This document shows positions 1 to 8,904 of a stretch of 44,575 bases of DNA, piece after piece. Made by a program: the position numbers and the translations under genes. The DNA comes from Methylothermaceae bacterium (lineage in GTDB: Bacteria; Pseudomonadota; Gammaproteobacteria; Methylococcales; Methylothermaceae): positions 1-44,575 of the forward strand of contig JALSIB010000046.1 of assembly GCA_026981855.1 (NCBI GenBank). The letters are read 5' to 3'. Positions within the stretch are counted from its first letter, which is position 1; each line of letters begins with the position of its first letter. The notes under the pieces are model-generated. The model saw only the letters and a list, made by a program, of their open reading frames with translations. It did no database searches and was not told the origin of the DNA.

Positions 1-122
1 GTTCAATGGGTTATTGCTATACACATTTTACCCGATCAGGAACCCCGATCCTCTCGTTTTGAACCCCTTTTTATCCGTATATCAATGCCTTGCGCTGACC
101 GCTTGGGAAAATTGGGGAGACA

Positions 123-1367
123 CTAGCGCCCCCCGATCACCTTCGCCTCGACCGGCAAGCCTTCCGCCGCCGCGGGCAAATGGGTCAGAAGAATCAAGTC
201 ACCTTGCTTCAGCCTGGGGCTGTGCACCAGTACCCAGTCTTCTCCCTCATGAGGATAATTCCCCACCGTCTTCACCTGGAGACTTTCGAGCCGACCATCA
301 TGAATCCGGTAGATCCGGTCGCTGCCATACAGCGCACCGTATGGAACCGGGGCCACATGATCGGAGGGAGGAAGTGAAAGCTGAACGGTGACAGGCAGCG
401 CCAGCCGAAGGGAGACGCCTTCCGCCTGCCGGACAGAGAACAGAGCATCGATTCCTCCCGCCTCCGCCTCGCCCGCCAAGCGCTTCAATTGCAGGTCGAA
501 TGGGATTCCCAGGCTTTCTCCCCGGGCTTCGAGCAGCTGACCGGCGGCCAATGTCTGGAGAACCGTGTACTGATAAGGGGCGGGTATCTTGGCCCTCACT
601 TCCAGCGCATCCACAGGATAGAGGCTTACCAGAAGTTGATTGGCTTTGACGTAATCCCCAGGCGCCACGGCCACCTCGGCGACGATCCCGCTGAAAGGCG
701 CCTGGATCCGGCTCCGCTCCAACGCCAATCGTGCTTGCGCCAATATCGCCTGCGCCCGGTCGAGACGCGCCTCGATCTGGCTCAGGCGGGCGGGATGCTG
801 GGCCACCTCCAGTTTTCTGGCATTGACCGCCAATGCCTGACGCTCCATCTCCATGCGGGCCTGATCCAGGGCGGCCTCAGAACCCAGATTGCGCCGCTTC
901 AGCTTCTCCATCCGGGAAGCCTGGGACTGCAGCAGCTGTAAAAGTTCCCGTTCATGCCGCAAAGCCTCGAGGCTGGCGGCGTAACGCTCCTTTTCCAGCC
1001 GCAACTGGGCCTGGAGCTCCGCCACATCCGCCCTGGCCCGGACCACGTCCGGCTCGAAATCCTTCGAATCCAGAGCCACCAGCAACTGCCCCCGGCTGAC
1101 AGACCGGCCTTCTCTGGCCCTCACTTCAACCACCCTGCTGTTTTTCTGGGCGACCGCCCGCATCAAGGCCGGCGTCTCGATCTCCCCATAGAGCGTCAAG
1201 ACCGCTCCCAGACGCCGCGGCTGAACCTCTATCGCCTCCACCTGCCATATCCTGCGCTGGATCGGAGGAGAAGATTGTTCCGGACGCGTGAACACCAAAA
1301 CGGCGAACACCAAACAGCCGAGCAGAAGGATTCCCCAAGGCCAATAACGGCGTTCCAGTTTCATCAT
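123..1367 (-). CDS. RND-type efflux periplasmic adaptor (HlyD/MFP family)
   Basis: 414 aa. It looks like the periplasmic adaptor that links an inner-membrane RND pump to an outer-membrane channel. A single N-terminal membrane anchor spans about residues 8-27. It is followed by the first lipoyl half-motif (a 'VVEVRAREGRSVSRGQLL' stretch near residue 78), a long alpha-helical hairpin at about 95-215 rich in Arg, Leu, Glu and Gln, the second lipoyl half ('APFSGIVAEVAVAPGDYV', about 222) and a beta-barrel region. This order is typical of the family. Two start Met codons are adjacent. The RND permease that usually follows is not seen in the 122 bases left in the window, so partner and substrate are unknown. 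The family call is firm; the function as a drug or metal pump is inference. Confidence 0.85.
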   Translation of the reverse strand: MMKLERRYWPWGILLLGCLVFAVLVFTRPEQSSPPIQRRIWQVEAIEVQPRRLGAVLTLYGEIETPALMRAVAQKNSRVVEVRAREGRSVSRGQLLVALDSKDFEPDVVRARADVAELQAQLRLEKERYAASLEALRHERELLQLLQSQASRMEKLKRRNLGSEAALDQARMEMERQALAVNARKLEVAQHPARLSQIEARLDRAQAILAQARLALERSRIQAPFSGIVAEVAVAPGDYVKANQLLVSLYPVDALEVRAKIPAPYQYTVLQTLAAGQLLEARGESLGIPFDLQLKRLAGEAEAGGIDALFSVRQAEGVSLRLALPVTVQLSLPPSDHVAPVPYGALYGSDRIYRIHDGRLESLQVKTVGNYPHEGEDWVLVHSPRLKQGDLILLTHLPAAAEGLPVEAKVIGGR

Positions 1368-1449
1368 CGAATGGTTAGTCGCAAAAGAGATTTCGACAGG
1401 CGAACCTCAAGGGGCGGGTCAACCTTGGTGCCTGAGCCGGTCGAGTGGA

Positions 1450-1526
1450 TGGCACGCCTGGCAGGACTCGAACCTGCAACCCTCGGCTTAGAAGGCCGAT
1501 GCTCTATCCGGTTGAGCTACAGGCGC
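1450..1526 (-). tRNA. tRNA-Arg (anticodon UCU)
   Basis: On the minus strand the sequence folds as a 77-nt cloverleaf. The acceptor stem starts GCGCCTG and ends CAGGCGT-G-CCA, with a G-U first pair. The anticodon stem-loop is TCGGC-CTTCTAA-GCCGA, giving anticodon UCU (reads AGA). The T loop is the standard GTTCGAGTC type. CCA is encoded at 1450-1452. It lies 5 nt downstream of tRNA-Pro and is probably co-transcribed with it. Confidence 0.97.
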
Positions 1527-1531
1527 ACGGA

Positions 1532-1608
1532 TGGTCGGGGCAGAGGGATTCGAACCCCCGACATCCTGCTCCCAAAGCAGGCGCGCTACCAGACTGCGCT
1601 ATGCCCCG
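1532..1608 (-). tRNA. tRNA-Pro (anticodon UGG)
   Basis: 77-nt minus-strand cloverleaf. The acceptor starts CGGGGCA and ends TGCCCCG-A-CCA. The anticodon stem-loop is CCTGC-TTTGGGA-GCAGG, giving anticodon UGG. The T loop is GTTCGAATC. CCA is encoded at 1532-1534. It is the first gene of the two-tRNA unit. Confidence 0.97.
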
Positions 1609-1626
1609 TGTAAACTGTAGTCGGGC

Positions 1627-1654
1627 ATTATATAACGTTTGCAGGAAGGTTCAA
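1627..1654 (-). promoter_or_regulatory. promoter of the tRNA-Pro/tRNA-Arg unit
   Basis: Reading on the minus strand, TTGAAC (1654-1649) is followed by a 16-nt spacer and a perfect TATAAT (1632-1627), then a GC-rich discriminator GCCCGAC. Transcription would start near 1620, about 12 nt before the mature tRNA-Pro. The GC-rich discriminator is the kind seen at stable-RNA promoters under stringent control; that regulation is inference. Confidence 0.8.
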
Positions 1655-1672
1655 AAATTATCGGATCAGGCC

Positions 1673-2701
1673 ATGGGTAACATCGTCTCATCTTCCTTCA
1701 AGCCCGCCTGGTGGCTGGCCAACAAGCATTTGCAAACCCTCTGGCCCAGCCTTTTCCGCCGAATCGCACTCCCCCCGCTCCGGCACGAAAGCGTCACCAC
1801 CCCGGATGGGGATTTTCTGGAACTGAGCTGGTGTGGAACCAAAGGCCCCCTGGTCATCATTCTTCACGGGTTGACGGGAAGCTATCGCTCCCATTACGTC
1901 AGAGGACTTCAGTGGGCATTGCTCAAACGGGATTGGCGCAGCGTCGTTCTGAATTTCAGGGGTTGCGGCAACATTCCAAATCGCAGCTGGCGTTGTTACC
2001 ACTCCGGTGAAACCGAAGACTTGAATTTTCTCTATCAGCGGTTGAAGGAAAGGTTCCCCGCCATTCCCATGGCGGCAGTCGGCTATTCCCTGGGAGGAAA
2101 CGTGCTGCTGAAATGGCTTGGAGAACAGAGCGAAAACGTGCAACTGTTCGCCGCCTGCGCGGTATCGGTTCCATTGGAACTTGCCAAGTGCGCGGATGCG
2201 ATGGACAAGGGCGTATCACGCCTCTACCGCGATCGATTGCTGAAAGAACTCAAGGAATACCTGCGAAGAAAAATATTTCACCTGGAAAAACTGGGAAACA
2301 TCCACGATGCCAAACGCATCGAGAAACTGGGGGATCTCGGTGGAATTCGCTCATTCTGGAAATACGACGACCGCGTCATCGCCGGGCTCTATCCTTTCCG
2401 CAACGTCAACGATTATTATCGCCGTTGCAGTTCCCGCGCCTACCTTTCCCGGATCAAGGTGCCCACTTTGTTGATTCACGCCCGGGACGATCCTTTCATG
2501 ACGCCCGAGGTGCTTCCCGGAACAGAGGAACTTTCGGAACAAGTCGTTTTGGAGATCAGCGAAAAGGGTGGGCACGTGGGATTCGTGGAAAACGAATTTC
2601 CGCTGAAACCCGGCTATTGGCTGGAGCGCCGAATTCCGGATTATCTACAGAAAAAGCTCATGGTTGCAAAGCGCCGGGAAGATCAATCTTTAAGCTTCTG
2701 A
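1673..2701 (+). CDS. alpha/beta-hydrolase of the YheT family
   Basis: 342 aa from ATG 1673. The frame is open further upstream, but that part runs through both tRNA genes, so I reject it. The N-terminus 'PAWWLANKHLQTLWPSLFRR' is the YheT/ABHD1-3 signature. 'ILHGLTGS' is the oxyanion strand. The nucleophile elbow GYSLGG places Ser at about 139, with Asp 272/273 (RDDPF) and His 301 (GGHVGF) completing the triad. YheT proteins are predicted esterases/hydrolases with no well-established physiological substrate. Its 3' end overlaps the convergent gene on the other strand by 19 nt. Confidence 0.9.
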   Translation: MGNIVSSSFKPAWWLANKHLQTLWPSLFRRIALPPLRHESVTTPDGDFLELSWCGTKGPLVIILHGLTGSYRSHYVRGLQWALLKRDWRSVVLNFRGCGNIPNRSWRCYHSGETEDLNFLYQRLKERFPAIPMAAVGYSLGGNVLLKWLGEQSENVQLFAACAVSVPLELAKCADAMDKGVSRLYRDRLLKELKEYLRRKIFHLEKLGNIHDAKRIEKLGDLGGIRSFWKYDDRVIAGLYPFRNVNDYYRRCSSRAYLSRIKVPTLLIHARDDPFMTPEVLPGTEELSEQVVLEISEKGGHVGFVENEFPLKPGYWLERRIPDYLQKKLMVAKRREDQSLSF

Positions 2702-3366
2702 TAATCGGGGAGATCCACCATCACCATAAAATAATGCGCCTGATGTCCATCGGACAAATCTATCGTTTTGGTATAGGAGCGGACTTCCCCCCGCTCCAAT
2801 ACATCCAGGGTTGGATCCCCGTGTTCGTCCACCCCGATGACGGAATTCGCCACCTGGATACCCAATTGATCGAAAAAGAGAATCTTGACGATCGGATGAA
2901 CCGCCGTCAGGCCGTTGTTCTTCATGGTGAGCTTGTATTCATACTGGCGGTTTTCTTCCTTGCCGATCAGAGTGAAGATAATGTTGCGCACATATTGCTG
3001 ATCGATTGAAATAAGCTGATCGAAAACCAACGGATGCAATCCGGGAATGCGCTGTTGCACCAGATCGGCGACCTGTTTTTCCAGCCGGTCCACCATGGGA
3101 CGCAGTTCCTCGAGCTCCCGCTCCTGACGATGATTCAACACCGTTATATCGTTTAGTTCCTTGGCATAAAGACTCAATTTGATCGAAACGAACAAAAAGG
3201 CGAAAAAGAGAATGGCGGCAAGCGTCCCCAAACCATACACGACCCGGCTTCTATGATGGCGCGAGTAATGCGCATGGCGGCCATTGCTCTTTCTTCGCAC
3301 ACGGGAGCGCCGCTCGGGAAGGGCCGTTTCAGATTCAGAGAATGTCTCTTTCGTAGAAGTATCCAT
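2683..3366 (-). CDS. membrane-anchored coiled-coil protein of unknown function
   Basis: 227 aa, not recognised. The N-terminal 40 residues are very basic (runs of Arg, His and Lys). One membrane helix follows (about 42-65), then a Glu/Leu-rich coiled coil (about 68-105), then a probably periplasmic beta-rich domain whose sequence contains 'YKLTMKNNGLTAVHPIVKILFFD', reminiscent of a small immunoglobulin-like or DUF-type fold. Topology by the positive-inside rule is basic tail inside, domain outside. AAGG lies just before the ATG. It is convergent with the YheT-type gene and divergent from moeA, so there is no operon partner to suggest a role. Confidence 0.75.
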   Translation of the reverse strand: MDTSTKETFSESETALPERRSRVRRKSNGRHAHYSRHHRSRVVYGLGTLAAILFFAFLFVSIKLSLYAKELNDITVLNHRQERELEELRPMVDRLEKQVADLVQQRIPGLHPLVFDQLISIDQQYVRNIIFTLIGKEENRQYEYKLTMKNNGLTAVHPIVKILFFDQLGIQVANSVIGVDEHGDPTLDVLERGEVRSYTKTIDLSDGHQAHYFMVMVDLPDYQKLKD

Positions 3367-3447
3367 GCCTTATTATGAAGCAACAAACAAGCCAGAACAC
3401 ATAAATTCATTAACCATCAATAGATTACCACATTGAAAGAAATCTGT

Positions 3448-3475
3448 AGAATATCTGATAGACAGTATGTGTAAA
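3448..3475 (-). promoter_or_regulatory. possible promoter of the 2683-3366 gene
   Basis: On the minus strand TTTACA (3475-3470) and TATTCT (3453-3448) are separated by 16 nt in an AT-rich stretch about 80 nt upstream of the start codon. This is a pattern match only. Confidence 0.35.
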
Positions 3476-3546
3476 ATTTCTTGACACATCCTTTCACTAA
3501 AAAACGCTCCCTTACTCCTGGAAAAATTCCGACCCCCCCCATCACC

Positions 3547-4815
3547 ATGAATAGCATTCCATCTCAACCAAGTTGCGCCGATGGCCTGGAAAGCGGTGCT
3601 CTGCCTGTCGATATCGCAAAGAAAAAAATCCTCGAGGCCATCGATCCCGTTTCAGGAAATGAGGTTCTCCCTGTCGCCGAGGCGCTACACAGGATTCTCG
3701 AAAAATCCGTGACATCCGCACTGGATGTACCCGGCCACACCAACGCTGCGGTCGACGGCTTCGCAGTGAGCGGCTGCGACCTGCCGGCTCGGGGCCATGT
3801 CAAGGCATTCCGCATCATCGGGCAGGCATTGGCGGGGAAACCGTATAAAGATCCTGTCGGAAACGACCAGACCGTCTCCATCATGACCGGCGCCGTTCTT
3901 CCCGCCGGTGCCGATACCGTCCTGATGCAGGAACAAGTCGAGCGACAGGGTAATCGGATTCTGGTGAGTGATCAACATCGACGGGGGGAAAACGTCAGGC
4001 GGGCGGGAGAAGATATCCGGCGAGGACAGGTGGCGGTGGAAAAAGGCCGCTATCTGCTGCCCCCCGATCTCGGCTTGATCGCTTCCCTGGGATGCCTCGA
4101 AATTACGGTGAAGCGCAGAATCCGGGTGGCCTTGCTATCCACCGGGAACGAAATCCTCTCAGCGGGCGCACCCCACGAACCGGGAAAAATTTATGACAGC
4201 AACCGTTTTTCCCTCATCGGCGCATTGCACAAATTACCCGTCGATATCATCGATTACGGCATTTTGCGAGACGATCCGGTCCATCTGCAAAAGACATTTG
4301 AAGAGGCATCGAAGCGATGCGACGCCATCATCAGCTCGGGGGGCGTCTCTGTCGGAGAAGCCGATTTCACCAGACAAGTCCTCGGGAACATAGGGGAAAT
4401 CGAATTCTGGAAAGTGGCGATCAAGCCCGGACGTCCCCTGGCTTTCGGCAAGATAGGCGACGCCTGCCTTTTCGGCCTGCCGGGCAATCCCGTGGCGGTG
4501 TTGGTGACCTTTTATCAATTCGTGCTGCCGGCACTGTTCAAATTAGCGGGCGCGAATCAAGCGCCTTTGACACCCACCCTACCGGCCAGGGTTCTGCAGC
4601 CCCTGCGAAAAAAACCGGGGAGGACGGAATTCCAACGGGGAATTCTCACCCCAACTTCCGATGGGCACTGGGAAGTGAAGCCGACCGGCAAACAAGGCTC
4701 CGGTATTTTGACCTCGATGACCCGGGCCAATTGTTTCATCATCCTGGAACAAGCGCGTGGGAGGGTTCAACAGGGTGATTGGGTGCAAGTGTTGCCCTTT
4801 TCGGTTCTAATGTAA
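3547..4815 (+). CDS. moeA: molybdopterin molybdenumtransferase MoeA
   Basis: 422 aa from ATG 3547; a TTG at 3481 is in frame but would add an atypical tail. MoeA inserts molybdate into adenylated molybdopterin to give the mature molybdenum cofactor. Visible family motifs are 'VPGHTNAAVDGFAV' near residue 63 (family P-x-x-x-x-S/N-A-x-D-G-x-A), 'IMTGAVLPAGADTV', 'LLSTGNEI', 'SSGGVSVGEADF' and 'LPGNPVAVLVTF'. Length matches the family (about 410). No good Shine-Dalgarno is seen; an unusual C-run precedes the ATG. The gene stands alone on its strand and meets atpG tail to tail with a gap of only 15 nt that is filled by a repeated sequence. Mo-cofactor could serve nitrate reductase or formate dehydrogenase; neither is in the window. 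Confidence 0.93.
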   Translation: MNSIPSQPSCADGLESGALPVDIAKKKILEAIDPVSGNEVLPVAEALHRILEKSVTSALDVPGHTNAAVDGFAVSGCDLPARGHVKAFRIIGQALAGKPYKDPVGNDQTVSIMTGAVLPAGADTVLMQEQVERQGNRILVSDQHRRGENVRRAGEDIRRGQVAVEKGRYLLPPDLGLIASLGCLEITVKRRIRVALLSTGNEILSAGAPHEPGKIYDSNRFSLIGALHKLPVDIIDYGILRDDPVHLQKTFEEASKRCDAIISSGGVSVGEADFTRQVLGNIGEIEFWKVAIKPGRPLAFGKIGDACLFGLPGNPVAVLVTFYQFVLPALFKLAGANQAPLTPTLPARVLQPLRKKPGRTEFQRGILTPTSDGHWEVKPTGKQGSGILTSMTRANCFIILEQARGRVQQGDWVQVLPFSVLM

Positions 4816-4837
4816 TTGATAACGGTATAATCAGGAA
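4816..4837. repeat. 22-bp direct repeat, copy 1 (moeA/atpG junction)
   Basis: Begins TTGATAACGG and ends ATAATCAGGAA on the plus strand. It is identical over 22 bp to 12832-12853 in the same orientation. It starts at the first base after the moeA stop codon and contains the atpG stop codon (TGA, 4833-4831). Flanks of the two copies are unrelated. Confidence 0.9.
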
Positions 4838-5679
4838 GGCTCGATTTCCGGGTTCATCGCTTGGGCGCTCAGCAGGATCTGCTCGATTTCTTCGGTGATT
4901 TCCTCTTGTCTCAGGACATTGCGCCGCCTCTTCAGCTGATCGCATTGATCGTCCAGGCGTTTGAGCGCCCCTTCCAGATGTTGGATCCGTTTTTGATGTT
5001 CAGCGTACAAGGCGCTGTAGAACAAAGCGTGCAGCGCCGCGAACAGATAGTGGTCCGTCAGCTCGGCAATGAAAACGGACGGCTGCAGATAAAGAAACGG
5101 ATCCCCTCGCAGGGATTGAGGGGAAGCCGGTAAATCCTGAAAGGGGGGCAATAGCGAAGTCGCCTTCACCGCCTGCCCCGCATGATGGAGCGCTGAAACG
5201 CGGCAGACAGCCCGCCTGGTTTCCAGTTCCTCGATGAAATCGACAACCTGCCGCAAAACCGTCGGCACTTCTTCAGCCACTGAAGCGCCCGCCAAGGTAT
5301 GAATCACACGGGTGTCTTGCTCCAGCCGCTCTCCCAGTTTGCTTCCTACGACGATAAGCCTGGAAGCCCCTGTGTTTTCGACCTGACCGGACGCTAGGTA
5401 TTGGAGCAATGCTTCGTTATAATCGCCACAAAAGCCACGCTCCGACCCCACCAGCACATGAACCACCGCATCCTTCTCCACTCGCGGTGACAAATCAGGG
5501 AAGGCATGGATGAAATCGGCGGCAGCCGCTTCGATCGTCCGGACCACCTGTCTTTGGGCATCGAGGAAGCGGGAGAGCTTGCGGGTCTCCATGAATGAGA
5601 GATTCTTCATCGCCGCCATGATCTCGCGGATCTCCCCCAAGGTTCCAAGGTGGGTCTCCACTTCGCGCCGCCGGCTCAT
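4831..5679 (-). CDS. atpG: N-type F-ATPase subunit gamma
   Basis: 282 aa from ATG 5679. This start has AAGGAG 8 nt upstream and overlaps the atpA stop as ATGA; an in-frame Met 10 codons earlier lacks these. Gamma is the rotating central shaft of F1. The N-terminal helix 'REIMAAMKN' and the '[11 protein letters not shown]' segment match the family. The C-terminal helix carries the paired coiled-coil residues. It is the last gene of the atp cluster, as in N-ATPase operons. Sequence is divergent from housekeeping gamma subunits, as expected for the N-type. Confidence 0.92.
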   Translation of the reverse strand: MSRRREVETHLGTLGEIREIMAAMKNLSFMETRKLSRFLDAQRQVVRTIEAAAADFIHAFPDLSPRVEKDAVVHVLVGSERGFCGDYNEALLQYLASGQVENTGASRLIVVGSKLGERLEQDTRVIHTLAGASVAEEVPTVLRQVVDFIEELETRRAVCRVSALHHAGQAVKATSLLPPFQDLPASPQSLRGDPFLYLQPSVFIAELTDHYLFAALHALFYSALYAEHQKRIQHLEGALKRLDDQCDQLKRRRNVLRQEEITEEIEQILLSAQAMNPEIEPS

Positions 5680-7133
5680 GCAAACCACTCCTTCAGATGG
5701 GTCAGCCACACTTCCCGCGCATCTTCCAGCCCCAGCCCCGATTCCCTGACGTACCCTTCCAGCCGGTTCATCCAGGTGGAAACCTCTGACTGGGACATCT
5801 CATCGAACAAACCCTCGTTGAAGGCGATGAGCCAGGCCAAATGGAACCCGATCGGCAGAGGGTGCAGCCGGTCCTGCTTGAGAATCTCCCGCAACACCCT
5901 GCCCCGCTTGAGCTTACGCGCCATGGTTTGCTCCAGCTTGGCGCCAAAACGGGTGAATACCTCCAGCTCGAGAAACTGCAAATAGTCCAGTTTCATCCTT
6001 CCCGCCTCTTCCTTGATCCGGGGATGCTGAGCCTTGCCACCGATTCTGGATACCGACCGGCCGATATCGATGGCGGGACGGAAACCGGATGCGAAAAGAT
6101 TTCGATCCAGATAGATCTGTCCATCCGTGATCGAGATCAGATTGGTGGGTATGTAGGCGGCGATCTCCCCCTGCTGGGTCTCCACGATCGGCAGGGCCGT
6201 CATGCTGCCACCGCCATGATCGGCAGCCAGACGGGTGGATCGTTCCAACAGCCGCGAGTGGAGATAGAAAATGTCCCCGGGATAGGCTTCGCGTCCCGGC
6301 GGACGACGCAACAGCAATGAAAGCTCGCGGTAAGTGTAGGCGTGGGTGCTGAGATCGTCGTACACCACGAGGGTATCACGCCCCCGGCGCATCCAGTATT
6401 CGGCGATGGCGCAACCTGCCATGGGGGCGAGAAACTTGAGTCCGGGGAGGGCGAAGGCCTCGCCCACCACCACGGTGGTGTATTCCATGGCGCCGTATTG
6501 GCGCAAGGTTTCCAGCGTCGACACCACCGTGGAACGCTTCTGGCCGATCAAGACATAAACGCAAAAAACGTTTTGGCCGCGTTGATGAATGACGGTATCC
6601 AGGGCCAGAGTGCTGCGCCCCGTCCCCTCGTCGCCGATCAGCAGTTGACGCTGCCCCCGCCCGATGGGAATCATGGTATCGACGATCTTGCAGCCGGTAT
6701 AGAGCGGTGTCTGGACGAAATCACGGGCGATGATGGGCGGTGAGGGGGCGTCCAGGGGCAGCCGGGCATGACAGGCGGGGATGTCCAGGCCATCCAGGGG
6801 ATTGCCCAAAGGGTCCACGACTCTTCCCAGCAACCCGTCTCCCACGGGAATACTCAACACTCTGCCACGACGATGCACCACCGTGCCCGCGGTCAGATTC
6901 TCGGTTTCGTTCAACAGAATCGCGCCGACCCGCGTCTTCGCCAGAGCGAACACCATGCCCCGGCTGCCATCCTCGAACTCCAGCAGATCGTCCATCGCCG
7001 CAGAGGGAAGCCCCCGGACCCAGGCGATTCCATCTCCCACGGATAACACCCTGCCCTGCTCCACCAGCCTCGGTGCCAAGCGATAACCGTCCAGCGCCTG
7101 GGCCAATTTTTCCAACGTCGAATGTTCAGTCAC
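5676..7133 (-). CDS. atpA: N-type F-ATPase subunit alpha
   Basis: 485 aa, GTG start at 7133 with AGGTG 5 nt upstream. Alpha forms the non-catalytic nucleotide sites of F1. The order of beta-barrel, nucleotide-binding and helical domains is normal, and '[10 protein letters not shown]', 'VYDDLSTHA', '[20 protein letters not shown]' and '[16 protein letters not shown]' are typical. The Walker A motif reads GDEGTGRST (167-175): Arg173 replaces the otherwise nearly invariant Lys, and Glu-Gly replaces the usual Arg-Gln. It is slightly short for an alpha subunit (about 500-513 usual). It follows atpF after 72 nt and overlaps atpG. Confidence 0.95.
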   Translation of the reverse strand: MTEHSTLEKLAQALDGYRLAPRLVEQGRVLSVGDGIAWVRGLPSAAMDDLLEFEDGSRGMVFALAKTRVGAILLNETENLTAGTVVHRRGRVLSIPVGDGLLGRVVDPLGNPLDGLDIPACHARLPLDAPSPPIIARDFVQTPLYTGCKIVDTMIPIGRGQRQLLIGDEGTGRSTLALDTVIHQRGQNVFCVYVLIGQKRSTVVSTLETLRQYGAMEYTTVVVGEAFALPGLKFLAPMAGCAIAEYWMRRGRDTLVVYDDLSTHAYTYRELSLLLRRPPGREAYPGDIFYLHSRLLERSTRLAADHGGGSMTALPIVETQQGEIAAYIPTNLISITDGQIYLDRNLFASGFRPAIDIGRSVSRIGGKAQHPRIKEEAGRMKLDYLQFLELEVFTRFGAKLEQTMARKLKRGRVLREILKQDRLHPLPIGFHLAWLIAFNEGLFDEMSQSEVSTWMNRLEGYVRESGLGLEDAREVWLTHLKEWFA

Positions 7134-7205
7134 TCAACACCTATCGGTTTGCTTTTTCGGAGTCCGGGAAAGGTCCGTCCAACAGAAGTGAATAGGGGGC
7201 AAGGT

Positions 7206-7943
7206 TCAGCCATGGTAACTGAAGAACCGCAGTTCATCCTTGAGATTGGCACGGATGACATGGGCGCCCAGGTCTATTCGGAGCCCGGCCAGGAGAGAAG
7301 AGTCGGTTTCAAACCTGCACTCGACCGCCCCGCCCAACAACGGCTGAAGCACCGCCTGGAGGCGCTCCCTTTCCTTTTCCGTAAGGGGATAAGCCGAGAC
7401 CACCCTGACTTCGGCCGGGGCGGAGTGGAAATCCCGTCGCACGCCCTCGATCGTTTCCGGGGGCATGTCAGCCATATCCTCCAGCAGCAGCGTCAGCAAA
7501 CGGCGATGAAGATGCTCATCGGCCAGCCGTTCGAGCATTCTGGCGATGAACTTTGTCCCCAGCGTCAATGCCTGTTCCTCAAGGTGGCGCCGCCACTCCC
7601 GTTTCTCCTGCTCCCACACCGCCTCGGCCTTTCTGCGCGCAGCCTCCAACTCTTGAGACAAAGCGGAAAGGCGGCGCTGGCGCTCCTCCTCCAACTCGCG
7701 ACGGAAGCTTTCCCGGGCTCTTTTCTTCTCCTCCTCCCAGTCAGCAAGCCGCCGCTCGTAGCGCGCCTTCATCTCCCCGGCTTCGTGTCTCAGCCGTTCG
7801 GCCTCGGCCAGCCTGGAATCGATCTGTCGCCGGCGCTGCTCCACGATTCTCCGGACGGGCTGATAAAGAAAGTGTTTGAGCAGCCAAACCAGGACCAGAA
7901 AATTGATGATTTCGAGAATGAAGGTGGACCAATTGAGCTCCAT
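7206..7943 (-). CDS. atpF: N-type F-ATPase subunit b with delta-like C-terminus
   Basis: 245 aa from ATG 7943 ('MELNWSTF'). The frame is open to 8006, but that stretch lies inside atpE. One N-terminal membrane helix (about 5-22) precedes a very long charged coiled coil (about 30-140) that forms the peripheral stalk. The C-terminal third ('LGTKFIARMLERLADEHL' onward, ending 'LGAHVIRANLKDELRFF') resembles a delta/OSCP-like or E-type stator end. N-ATPase clusters lack a separate delta gene, and their long AtpF is thought to cover both roles; no delta gene is seen here either. The gene starts 2 nt after the atpE stop. Confidence 0.92.
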   Translation of the reverse strand: MELNWSTFILEIINFLVLVWLLKHFLYQPVRRIVEQRRRQIDSRLAEAERLRHEAGEMKARYERRLADWEEEKKRARESFRRELEEERQRRLSALSQELEAARRKAEAVWEQEKREWRRHLEEQALTLGTKFIARMLERLADEHLHRRLLTLLLEDMADMPPETIEGVRRDFHSAPAEVRVVSAYPLTEKERERLQAVLQPLLGGAVECRFETDSSLLAGLRIDLGAHVIRANLKDELRFFSYHG

Positions 7944-7945
7944 CT

Positions 7946-8209
7946 TCAGAGAACGTACTGCAACAAGGGATTGCGGAACAAGATGATCAAAATGATCACC
8001 AGGCAATAAATGGCCAGGGACTCGATCATCGCCAGCCCGATGAACAAGGTTCTCATCAGAATTTTCTCCGCCTCGGGTTGACGGGCGATGGCATCGAGGG
8101 CCTGGGCGATGGCCCTTCCCATTCCGATCCCCGGCCCCAGTACTCCGATGCCGATGCCCAAGGCGGCCGCGACCGTCGATCCCAGCACGATCCAGGTCAT
8201 GTCATGCAT
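7946..8209 (-). CDS. atpE: N-type F-ATPase subunit c
   Basis: 87 aa, two-helix rotor subunit. Helix 1 has 'GIGIGVLGPGIGMGRAIAQA', the loop is the conserved ARQPEA, and helix 2 holds the ion-binding carboxylate Glu63-Ser64 in 'AMIESLAIYCLV' with Tyr68. Compared with the Na+-binding c subunit of Ilyobacter tartaricus, the Glu-Ser pair and the Tyr are kept, but the helix 1 Gln that ligates Na+ is Met30 here (codon ATG, checked on the sequence). Ion specificity is therefore uncertain and may be H+. Confidence 0.96.
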   Translation of the reverse strand: MHDMTWIVLGSTVAAALGIGIGVLGPGIGMGRAIAQALDAIARQPEAEKILMRTLFIGLAMIESLAIYCLVIILIILFRNPLLQYVL

Positions 8210-8223
8210 CTCCGTCTTCCTCC

Positions 8224-8904
8224 TTATCGCTTCGATTTCCGCCGGCTCTGAGACTGAATCCCACCGGCGATATAGACCAGGGCGAGCATTCCGAAGATAT
8301 AGGCCTGAACGAGCGCCTCCACCCCATGCAACATCAAAATCGGAACCGGCACCAGGAAACCCGCCAACAACAGAAAAATCAACGCTACCAGCCCCAGGCT
8401 CATCATATTGCCGAACAGCCGCACAGCCAAGGCGACGGTACGGGTGATCTCGCCGACGATATGAAAAGGCAACAAAAAGGGAAACGGCTTCACGTAATGG
8501 GACAGATAGCCCTTCAGTCCGTGGCTGCGAATTCCGAACCAGGGTACCGACAAAAACACCAGAAAAGCCAGTGCCGAAGTGATGGAAAGATCACGGGTAG
8601 GAGATTCCAAACCGGGAATCAATCCGATCAGATTGGCCGCCAGCAGGAACCACCATAACCCCATGATGAAAGGCGCCACTTCATCGAAATGCTGGGGCAG
8701 CAGATCGCGCACGGCGTTCTCCATCGCCAGTACGATGCCTTCCAGCGCTGTCTGCAAAGGACCTGGTTCCAGTTGCAGATGACGGGTCAAAGACCAGCCG
8801 GCCAGCCACAAGAGCACGGTCAAGGCGACCGAAAGCGCCAATGTGTCGGTAATCTGTATTGGACCTGCCTGCCAAAGCACCCTGGGGAACAGATCGGTTT
8901 CCAT
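8224..8904 (-). CDS. atpB: N-type F-ATPase subunit a
   Basis: 226 aa, about five membrane helices. The essential stator Arg is Arg162 in '[10 protein letters not shown]'. '[17 protein letters not shown]' and the '[19 protein letters not shown]' final helix are typical of subunit a. The protein carries the half-channels through which ions reach the c ring. It begins one base after the atpQ stop, which leaves no room for the atpR gene usual at this place. Confidence 0.95.
   Translation of the reverse strand: METDLFPRVLWQAGPIQITDTLALSVALTVLLWLAGWSLTRHLQLEPGPLQTALEGIVLAMENAVRDLLPQHFDEVAPFIMGLWWFLLAANLIGLIPGLESPTRDLSITSALAFLVFLSVPWFGIRSHGLKGYLSHYVKPFPFLLPFHIVGEITRTVALAVRLFGNMMSLGLVALIFLLLAGFLVPVPILMLHGVEALVQAYIFGMLALVYIAGGIQSQSRRKSKR

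Noticed and set aside
1-122. Start of an RND permease beyond the adaptor gene
   Set aside because: The minus-strand sequence of this stretch has no convincing start codon or family sequence; it is AT-rich and appears non-coding.
1445-1672. N-terminal extension of the YheT-type hydrolase
   Set aside because: It would translate through the antisense of both tRNA genes; the family N-terminus begins at ATG 1673.
3481-3486. TTGACA as a -35 box for moeA
   Set aside because: No -10 hexamer at 16-18 nt; the sequence there is GC-rich or C-run.
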